Positions 1 through 5,149 of a stretch of 5,149 bases of DNA are shown in pieces. Position numbers and translations under genes: made by a program. Below the pieces are notes generated by a model. It ran no database searches. It was not told the DNA's origin and was given only the letters and a program-made list of their open reading frames with translations. Location of the stretch: the NCBI GenBank assembly GCA_003516955.1, contig DPBN01000292.1, forward strand, positions 1 through 5,149, written 5' to 3'. This DNA comes from Armatimonadota bacterium (GTDB lineage Bacteria; Armatimonadota; Fimbriimonadia; Fimbriimonadales; Fimbriimonadaceae). The stretch's first letter is position 1, and each line of letters opens with the position of its first letter.

Positions 1-801
1 TTCGAGCAGGCGACTGGCGTTGATGTGGTGGTGGACGACACACCGGAGGCCGTCACCATCTCCAGCTTCGACCCCATCCGCCGCGAGGTGGCCCGCCGCG
101 CCATGGAAAAACTGGTGCTGGATGGGCGCATTCACCCGGCGCGCATCGAAAAGCTCGTCTCCGACGCGCGGAAGGAGGTGGATCGTATCGTGCGCGAAGA
201 AGGCGAACGCGCCGCCTACGAGGCGGGCGTGCCTGGCCTGCACAACGAGATCATCAAGTTGCTGGGGCGGCTGAAATTCCGCACCAGTTATGGCCAGAAT
301 CAGCACGCGCACGCCATCGAGACAGCGCACATCGCCGGCATGATCGCGGCGGAGCTGGGCGCTGACGTGGCCGTGGCCAAGGCGGGCGGCCTGTTGCACG
401 ACATCGGCAAGGTCACTCTGCCCCTCGACCTCCTGAACAAGGCAGGCCCGCTGAGTCCGACCGAGCGGACTTTGATGCAGCGCCACACCACGCAGGGCCA
501 TCGCATCCTCTCGGAACGTCCAGAGCTGGACCCCGTGTGCGCCCTGATCGCCCTCCAGCATCACGAGCGTGCGGACGGGACAGGATACCCCTCGGGCCTT
601 CGCGGCGACGAGATCGAACCTTTCGCCCGCGTCTGCTCCGTGGCGGACGTGTTCGACGCGCTCACCGGTCCGCGGCCCTACCGCAAGGTCCTCAGACCCT
701 ACGACGCCCTTGAACTGATGCGCCGCGAGATGCTGCACCACTTCCAGCGCGAATTCCTAGCCGAGTTCGTCCTCCTGCTCGGGGAAAGGAGGGCCGCGTG
801 A
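1..801 (+). CDS. RNase Y / HD-GYP chimeric protein, 5'-truncated by the window edge
   Basis: The gene is open from base 1 in frame 1, and its start lies upstream. The first residues ([18 protein letters not shown], then SSFDPIRRE and [10 protein letters not shown]) are the end of the RNase Y KH domain, followed by the family's linker ([22 protein letters not shown], bases 238-300). RNase Y is a membrane-anchored endoribonuclease that starts mRNA decay through its HD domain. The HD domain opens normally (His at 310-312, LLHDIGK at 391-411), but the rest is [17 protein letters not shown] (His 484-486), [11 protein letters not shown] (559-591), VADVFDALT (Asp 646-648) and RPYRK. HD-GYP domains hydrolyse cyclic-di-GMP, or cGAMP in some cases. 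All expected HD-GYP metal ligands are present. The RNase Y region after its HD domain is missing. From the family layout I estimate 240 residues lie upstream, giving a total near 505, similar to RNase Y. There is no frameshift at the switch. The TGA overlaps the next gene's GTG. An assembly join at the shared motif is the main alternative explanation. The domain calls are firm; the combined activity is inferred. Confidence 0.9.
   Translation, partial: FEQATGVDVVVDDTPEAVTISSFDPIRREVARRAMEKLVLDGRIHPARIEKLVSDARKEVDRIVREEGERAAYEAGVPGLHNEIIKLLGRLKFRTSYGQNQHAHAIETAHIAGMIAAELGADVAVAKAGGLLHDIGKVTLPLDLLNKAGPLSPTERTLMQRHTTQGHRILSERPELDPVCALIALQHHERADGTGYPSGLRGDEIEPFARVCSVADVFDALTGPRPYRKVLRPYDALELMRREMLHHFQREFLAEFVLLLGERRAA
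373..414 (+). other. Junction between RNase Y-like and HD-GYP-like sequence
   Basis: Up to about base 390 the translation matches RNase Y ([23 protein letters not shown]). After base 411 it matches HD-GYP proteins ([18 protein letters not shown]). The motif between, LLHDIGK at 391-411, is common to both families, so the exact crossover cannot be placed more finely by eye. The reading frame is kept and the helix-to-metal-site spacing is as in either parent, so the merged HD core could fold. Such a join could come from recombination between an rny gene and an HD-GYP gene, for example one that once lay just downstream, or from misassembly. Confidence 0.7.
786..793 (+). promoter_or_regulatory. 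Shine-Dalgarno site of the multi-PAS sensor gene
   Basis: AAGGAGGG lies inside the last codons of the upstream gene. The AGGAGG core (787-792) sits 5 bases before the GTG at 798. This near-perfect match to the anti-Shine-Dalgarno sequence supports the GTG start. Together with the GTGA start/stop overlap it indicates translational coupling to the upstream gene. Confidence 0.85.
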
Positions 802-3800
802 GGCTCGGCATCCGCGGACTCCGGGCGCAGGTTCTGCTGGGGTCGGTCGCGACCGTGTTCCTGCCGATCCTTCTCGTCGGGGCCATAGCCTACTCCGCGC
901 TCCAGAAGCACTTCCGAGAACTGGAGATCATGAGCGCGGAGCAGGCGATGCTCCGGGCTCAGAACGTTCTCCAGATGCGGGTTGCGGACCTCGCCCGCAC
1001 CGCGCGGGACTACGCCTACTGGGACTCGATGTACGAGTTCGCAGCCAGGCAGACGCCCGAATTCATCAGGGAGAAAGCCCTACCAGGAACTGTCGCTTCG
1101 CTGGGAGCGGAACTGTGGATGGCCCGGGCGCCCTCCGGCCACCGTTTGGCCTGCCTCTTCGTGGACCGCAAGGAGGCGCGGTCAATCCCTTGGACCCTCG
1201 GCCTGGAGCAGCTGTTCAGCCCACCCTCGCCCTTCGGCCGCGTCGGCAAAGAAGAGCGGTCCGGCATCTACCTCAGCCGCGACGAGATCTGGATGGTGGC
1301 GGCGGCGCCGATCCGGCGGTCCGACAGGACCGGCGAACCCCGAGGCGAGTTCGTGCTCGCAACGCGGCTCGGATGGGCGGAGGCCAGCCAGATCCGGCAA
1401 GCTCTGCGCCTGCGCGCCACCTTCCTTCCGCAACGGCCTGCCCGGCCCGCCGGCGCGATCGACCGGGGCGACGGATCCTGGGTGGCCTTCGATCGAGCCA
1501 ACGTACGCTGCAGCCAGGCGCTCCGCAGCCCCGACGGCACGCTGGCGGGGTGGCTCGTGATGGACCTGGATCGCCCGTTCTACCAAGCGGCGGCGAGCGT
1601 CCTCTGGATGGTCGTTGCCGGATCAGGACTCCTTGCGATGCTCAGCACCGCGGCCGTGGCGGCCTGGTTCGGGCGTCGGGTGGTGCGCAGGCTCGAGGGA
1701 CTCAGCGACTACGCGCAGTCGGCCGCAAGCCACGACGCCCCGAAGTCGATGCCGGACGTCGGGTCGGACGAGATCGGAGCGATCGGGCGGGCGATTTCTG
1801 CCGCGCTCCAAGATCTGGCCGCCTTCCGGCACATCGTCGAGTCGGTGCCGGCGATCGTGCTGCTGTTCGATGACCGCGGCCGCTGCACCTACGCCAACGC
1901 GGCCGCCGTGGCGTTCCTACGGTTCGACCCCTCGAGGTGCGGCTCCACCTGGCCTGAGATCTGGGTCCGTGAGGACGGTTCGCCGAGCGATCCGCCGGAA
2001 AGCGGGGGCACTGGCCGCGCCTGGACCCTCTCGGAGCCTCGGAGGCTGCTGGTGTTCCACGCGGCGCACGTCAGCCTCGCGGACTCAGCCTGCCTTCTGC
2101 TCACCGGCTTCGACGGCACCGCCCAGCTGGAGGCCGAACGGGCCTCAGAGCTGGCGCGCCAGGCCCTGGAGGCCAGTCCGGTGCCGGTGTTCGTCCTGTT
2201 CGAGGACGGGCGCATCGAATGGGCCAACGACGCCGCGCGGACCCTGGTCCCCCAGGAAGCGGCGTTCCACCCGGGCCTGCTGGGAGCCTCGTTCGAGGAT
2301 CCGTTCTGGATCCGCGCCGCGGCCAGCGGCGAACCAGTGAGCGTCTCCGGAACGCTCCAAGGGGACCCAAGCCGCTGGCTCGAGGGGTCCGCCGTTCGGC
2401 TCTCCACCGCCCGGGGACCGCGCGTGATCGCCTTTCTGCACGATGTCACCGAGATCCGAGCCACCTTCGACCTGTTGCAGGAGAGCGAGCGGCGCTTCCG
2501 CACGGTGATCGGAAGCCTGGCGGCGGGGCTCTTGGTGTCGGACCGGGAAGGGCGGGTAGTCTTGGCTAACGAGGCCGTGAGTCGCCTCTGCGGCGAATCC
2601 GAACGAACCTCGCTGGAGGACCTTCCCATCCGGTGGTCGGAGCCGGTTGCTGACCTTCTGCGGCGGGTAGTCGCCACCGGTCGAACCATTCACGTTGACT
2701 GCCAAGCCGACTCGCCGGCCGGCACGCTGCACCTCCAAGCCAGCCTCTTCCCCATCGGCGACCAGATCGGCGTGCTGCTGCGCGACGAGACGGAGCGCCT
2801 CCAGGCCCATTCCGCTCTCGCCGAAGCGCTCGAAGCCGCCGCCGACTATCGGAGGATGTTCGAGGAGAGTCCCGACGGCGTGCTCGTCGTCACGCCGGAC
2901 CTCGCGATCCAGCGGTGCAACGCGGCATGGAGGGAGCTGGCAGGCCTCGATCGGTGCGGGCCCGACTCGTTCGTGCAGTCCTTCTTGGAGTGCGACCGAC
3001 CCATCGTGCTACGCGCCATGCAGTCGCGAGCGGAGGCGCCGAGCGGAAGCTCGCGGTTCGAGGCCAGGCTGAGGTCGCCGGAGGGCGCCTTGCGATGGGT
3101 GTCGGTCGTCGCCACCTCCCTGGATGAGCCCCGGCGCATCCTCGTAGCGGTTCAAGATGTGACGGAAGCGCGGAAGTCCGAGGAGCGCCTGCTTCGGACC
3201 CTCGAGCACCACACCCAGCTCGCCCGCCTCTTCGAGAACTCTCCGGAGTTCCACTGCATCGCCGACAACCTCGGCCGCATTCTGGCGGCCAACGATGCGA
3301 TGTGCGCGTTCTTCGGCGCCGATCCCGTGGAGCTGATCGGAACGCCGATCGCCGAACTCCTCGAGAGCGAGGACCAGCGCGGCTTCGAGGACGCAATGGC
3401 GCACATGGTCTGTTGTGGGGCCGCCATGAGCGACTACCGCACGCGCTGCAGTGCGGTCCAGGGCACAAAGACCGTCTCGTGGTGCCTCGCCTTCGACGCG
3501 GAACTCGGGCTCGTGTACGCTTCGGGACGAGACGCCACCTACCAAGAGCGACTGAGGAGCGAACTGGAGCAGGCCGCCTCCCAAGCCAGGGCACTCATGG
3601 CGGGCATCTCTGAGGCCGTCGTCGCCACGGACCTGACGGGGCGGGTGGAGTACTGGAGCGCGTCCGCCGAGCGGCTCTTCGGGGTCCCTGCCTCCGCCGC
3701 CCGGGGCCGACGCCTGGTGGATCTGATCGCCGACCCCGACGATGCGGAGCGATTCGAGCTGAACTTCGAGCTGGCCAAGGGGCAGAGCCAGGTGGGGGTC

Positions 3801-4946
3801 TCGGTGCGGGGAACCGGGCCGGACGGCTCGGCGAGGGTCTACGAAGGCACGCTCTCGTGGTTCGAGCACGACGGTCGCAGGCTGGCGGTGTTCGTTCTGG
3901 CCGACGCTTCGGAGCGCATCGAAACGCAAAAGCGCCTCGCGCTCCTCAGCAACCGCCTGCAAGACCTGCAGCACGCGCTGGAGGAGAGCGGCGCGACGGT
4001 GTGGGTCTGGAGGTCCGACGCGCCGTACGAGGCGGTCTGCTCCGCCGGCGCGCTCGGCACGCTCCGCGAGGGATCTCCGCACACGCTCGGCGACCTCGTG
4101 AGCCCTCTGGACCGCGACTGGCTCCTGGAGGCTCTGCAGAGGGCTCTGGCGGCAGGCGAAGGCCTGCTCACGGCGGAGTTCCGAGTCCGAGGGGACGTCA
4201 CCAGGTGGGTCCATGCGCGGCTTGTGCTGCCCTCCAAGACCGGCACAGGCGCGATCCACGGAGTCCTGCAGGACGTCACGGACCGCAGGCAGGCCGAGGA
4301 GGCGCTCAAGGGGAAGAACGCCGAGCTGGAACGCCTGCGCGCGCTTCTGGAAGAGCGCAACGCGATCTTGGCGCAGCAGAGCGAGCGCCTCGGCGCGTCG
4401 CTGCAAGAGTCGGAAGCCGCTCGGCGAAGGTTCGAGGCTGCGGCGCTCCGCTACCGCCGGTTCGTCGACGGCCTCCCGGTGGCCTGCGTGGCCTGCGACG
4501 CCGAGGGAGCCGTCGTGGAGTGGAACCGCGCCGCCGAGCAGCTGTTCGGGAGGCGTCCTAACGAGGCCCTCGGCCAGCCTTTGGCCTCGATAATCACTCA
4601 GACACCGCTGGAGGCGCACGACTGGAACGACCTGCATCGGCGGGCCTTGGACGGCGAGAGCTGGCCGGCCGTGGAGCGGCCGTTCCGCCGACCGAACGGC
4701 TCCCAGGGCTGGGCCGTGGTGGGAGCGATCGGCCTCAAGGATCTGGACGGCGAGCCTTCCGGCGTCCTGTTCGCCTGCTACGACGTCACCCACCAGCGCG
4801 AGGAGGATGCTTGCCGCGAGGCTCGGGCTCTCCAGCTCAATGAGCTGGCAACCCGCCTCCTGGAGACGCAGGCGGAGGTCGAGCGCCTCAGGCGGCTGCT
4901 GGGCGACCGTGCGGACAGGGCAGGCGAAGGCGACCAGGCGGCCTGA
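798..4946 (+). CDS. Membrane-anchored CHASE4-HAMP sensor with about eight PAS domains and no output domain
   Basis: This is a predicted signal receptor of 1382 residues. TM1 is at about 12-33. An extracytoplasmic CHASE4-like domain spans about 40-258, with the hallmark [11 protein letters not shown] at 71-81. TM2 is at about 265-290, and a HAMP-like linker at 291-345 contains DEIG. PAS-like modules follow at about 346-443, 452-556, 566-666, 683-792, 806-918, 930-1045, 1056-1166 and 1217-1336. Most end in the DVT-type hinge (HDVTE 547, RDETE 662, QDVTE 786, QDVTD 1158, YDVTH 1328). Helical coiled-coil stretches lie at about 1161-1215 and 1337-1369. Modules 1 and 2 are the most degenerate. I find no H-box, HATPase, GGDEF, EAL or methyl-accepting segment, so it probably signals through a partner, most simply the coupled upstream HD-GYP chimera. 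The GTG start is chosen for its Shine-Dalgarno and because the next in-frame ATG (residue 45) would remove TM1. The ligands of the CHASE4 and PAS domains are unknown. Confidence 0.92.
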   Translation: MRLGIRGLRAQVLLGSVATVFLPILLVGAIAYSALQKHFRELEIMSAEQAMLRAQNVLQMRVADLARTARDYAYWDSMYEFAARQTPEFIREKALPGTVASLGAELWMARAPSGHRLACLFVDRKEARSIPWTLGLEQLFSPPSPFGRVGKEERSGIYLSRDEIWMVAAAPIRRSDRTGEPRGEFVLATRLGWAEASQIRQALRLRATFLPQRPARPAGAIDRGDGSWVAFDRANVRCSQALRSPDGTLAGWLVMDLDRPFYQAAASVLWMVVAGSGLLAMLSTAAVAAWFGRRVVRRLEGLSDYAQSAASHDAPKSMPDVGSDEIGAIGRAISAALQDLAAFRHIVESVPAIVLLFDDRGRCTYANAAAVAFLRFDPSRCGSTWPEIWVREDGSPSDPPESGGTGRAWTLSEPRRLLVFHAAHVSLADSACLLLTGFDGTAQLEAERASELARQALEASPVPVFVLFEDGRIEWANDAARTLVPQEAAFHPGLLGASFEDPFWIRAAASGEPVSVSGTLQGDPSRWLEGSAVRLSTARGPRVIAFLHDVTEIRATFDLLQESERRFRTVIGSLAAGLLVSDREGRVVLANEAVSRLCGESERTSLEDLPIRWSEPVADLLRRVVATGRTIHVDCQADSPAGTLHLQASLFPIGDQIGVLLRDETERLQAHSALAEALEAAADYRRMFEESPDGVLVVTPDLAIQRCNAAWRELAGLDRCGPDSFVQSFLECDRPIVLRAMQSRAEAPSGSSRFEARLRSPEGALRWVSVVATSLDEPRRILVAVQDVTEARKSEERLLRTLEHHTQLARLFENSPEFHCIADNLGRILAANDAMCAFFGADPVELIGTPIAELLESEDQRGFEDAMAHMVCCGAAMSDYRTRCSAVQGTKTVSWCLAFDAELGLVYASGRDATYQERLRSELEQAASQARALMAGISEAVVATDLTGRVEYWSASAERLFGVPASAARGRRLVDLIADPDDAERFELNFELAKGQSQVGVSVRGTGPDGSARVYEGTLSWFEHDGRRLAVFVLADASERIETQKRLALLSNRLQDLQHALEESGATVWVWRSDAPYEAVCSAGALGTLREGSPHTLGDLVSPLDRDWLLEALQRALAAGEGLLTAEFRVRGDVTRWVHARLVLPSKTGTGAIHGVLQDVTDRRQAEEALKGKNAELERLRALLEERNAILAQQSERLGASLQESEAARRRFEAAALRYRRFVDGLPVACVACDAEGAVVEWNRAAEQLFGRRPNEALGQPLASIITQTPLEAHDWNDLHRRALDGESWPAVERPFRRPNGSQGWAVVGAIGLKDLDGEPSGVLFACYDVTHQREEDACREARALQLNELATRLLETQAEVERLRRLLGDRADRAGEGDQAA
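918..1568 (+). other. CHASE4-like extracytoplasmic sensing region
   Basis: This codes for residues about 41-257 of the multi-PAS protein, between two hydrophobic segments (bases about 831-896 and 1590-1665). The motif [11 protein letters not shown] (1008-1040) matches the DxAxWDxxY signature of CHASE4 sensor domains. A long helix rich in Ala, Arg and Gln precedes it. GEFVLATRL (residues 183-191) and [11 protein letters not shown] (251-261) look like core strands of a PAS-like double fold. CHASE4 ligands are largely unknown, and no specific ligand can be read here. Confidence 0.75.
1833..4803 (+). repeat. Array of about eight diverged PAS modules
   Basis: The translation repeats the same plan: a start such as (F/L)xxSPxGVxV, an N-A-A or W-N-R-A-A strand, a central variable part, and a closing DVT-(E/D) hinge followed by a charged helix. 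Examples of the N-A element are YANAAA (365-370), EWANDAA (474-480), LANEAV (589-594), CNAAW (707-711), AANDAM (830-835), [11 protein letters not shown] (951-961) and [10 protein letters not shown] (1241-1250). The modules have diverged strongly in protein sequence, so this is an old domain expansion and not a recent DNA tandem duplication. Module borders are approximate. Confidence 0.8.
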
Positions 4947-4956
4947 TCAGCGCCTG
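4935..4956. repeat. Inverted repeat spanning the two convergent stop codons
   Basis: CAGGCG (4935-4940) and CGCCTG (4951-4956) are perfect inverted arms around the palindrome CTGATCAG (4943-4950). A folded hairpin would have a 6-bp GC-rich stem, a 2-base bulge, two more pairs and a GATC loop. There is no T-run on either side, so a classical intrinsic terminator is not supported. It could still act as a weak bidirectional terminator or 3'-end stabiliser for both transcripts. Chance is possible at this GC content. Confidence 0.35.
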
Positions 4957-5149
4957 TCCCGCGTATCGCGCTCCCGCGCCTGGGCGTTTCGGATGAACGG
5001 GGGAATCTCGATCTCCTCCTCGTCCGGCAGGTCCACGCTCGGGAACGAGCGGCCCGCGCCAGCCGCGCGGCTCGAAGCGGGCGGCTCCGTCGAGGGCGCC
5101 GGCTCCGGCTCCGGGGTCTTCGCGGTCGGGTTCGGGGCGGTGGCCCGGG
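4947..5149 (-). CDS. ftsZ: Cell-division protein FtsZ, C-terminal end (start outside the window)
   Basis: The reverse strand is open from the right edge to a stop at 4949-4947, giving 66 complete codons. The residues next to the edge form a low-complexity linker rich in Pro, Ala, Glu and Thr (TPEPEPAPSTEPP). This is followed by DEEEIEIPPFIRNAQARER and a basic end (DTRDRR). The segment EIEIPPFIR (5015-4989) matches the conserved C-terminal peptide of FtsZ, compare LDIPAFLR in E. coli and LDIPTFLRN in B. subtilis. In FtsZ this peptide binds partners such as FtsA, ZipA, SepF or EzrA at the division site. The basic residues after it resemble the C-terminal variable tail of B. subtilis FtsZ. The GTPase domain lies beyond the window, so the call rests on this peptide and the linker. 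The gene converges on the sensor gene with no spacer. Confidence 0.8.
   Translation of the reverse strand, partial: RATAPNPTAKTPEPEPAPSTEPPASSRAAGAGRSFPSVDLPDEEEIEIPPFIRNAQARERDTRDRR

Noticed and set aside
25..27. GTG at 25 as the start of the first gene
   Set aside because: The frame is open to base 1, and the residues before it (FEQATGVD) continue the RNase Y KH domain, so the true start is upstream of the window.
930..932. ATG at sensor residue 45 as an alternative start
   Set aside because: It would remove the first membrane segment, and the GTG at 798 has a much better Shine-Dalgarno and the coupling overlap.
1115..1873. Overlapping + strand frames inside the sensor gene (also 1615-2340 and 3857-4561)
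   Set aside because: They are out of frame with clear domains, rich in Arg/Pro/Gly as expected for shifted GC-rich codons, and have no domain signal.
3009..4793. 594-codon open frame on the - strand inside the sensor gene
   Set aside because: It lies fully antisense to well-recognised PAS modules, has low-complexity Arg/Leu/Gly composition and matches no family I know. Long antisense open frames are expected in GC-rich genes with strong third-position GC.
4803..4946. A degenerate histidine kinase or GGDEF domain at the sensor C-terminus
   Set aside because: Only about 46 residues follow the last PAS module. They form a coiled coil with no phospho-acceptor His, N-box, G-box or GGDEF-like motif.
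4935..4956. Classical Rho-independent terminator between the convergent genes
   Set aside because: The hairpin is short and has no T-run on either strand.

Overview
The window is GC-rich throughout and shows three protein-coding regions with almost no intergenic DNA. From left to right they are: (1) the 3' part of a gene that begins as RNase Y (Rny) and ends as an HD-GYP domain, 1-801, + strand; (2) a complete 1382-codon gene for a membrane-anchored CHASE4/HAMP/multi-PAS sensor with no recognisable output domain, 798-4946, + strand; (3) the extreme C-terminal end of a gene that looks like ftsZ on the - strand, 4947-5149, cut by the right edge. I see no tRNA, rRNA, CRISPR array, insertion sequence or phage gene. 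No gap is longer than 300 bases.

The organism is a high-GC bacterium that carries an RNase Y-type protein and an FtsZ with a Pro/Ala/Glu/Thr-rich linker and a basic C-terminal tail. This fits lineages such as Armatimonadota or Chloroflexota better than gamma-proteobacteria, which generally lack RNase Y. The phylum is a guess; nothing in the window settles it.

The most interesting item is the first gene. Its first roughly 130 residues follow RNase Y closely (end of the KH domain, linker helices, start of the HD domain). From the shared LLHDIGK motif onward, the sequence is instead a full HD-GYP domain of the cyclic-di-GMP phosphodiesterase type ([11 protein letters not shown], then VAD and DALT). 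The switch is in frame and falls inside a motif that both families share. The usual RNase Y C-terminal region is absent.

The sensor gene starts on a GTG that overlaps the chimera's TGA (GTGA, 798-801) behind a strong Shine-Dalgarno, so the two genes are almost certainly co-transcribed and translationally coupled. The sensor has eight PAS-like modules but no kinase, GGDEF, EAL, HD or methyl-accepting region. The coupled HD-GYP chimera is therefore the obvious candidate output partner. This would make a two-protein, membrane-associated system linking signal sensing to cyclic dinucleotide and possibly RNA turnover. The pairing is inference from gene order; the domain assignments are read from sequence.

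The sensor and ftsZ converge with no spacer: their stop codons are adjacent in the palindrome TGATCA (4944-4949), inside a short GC-rich inverted repeat.
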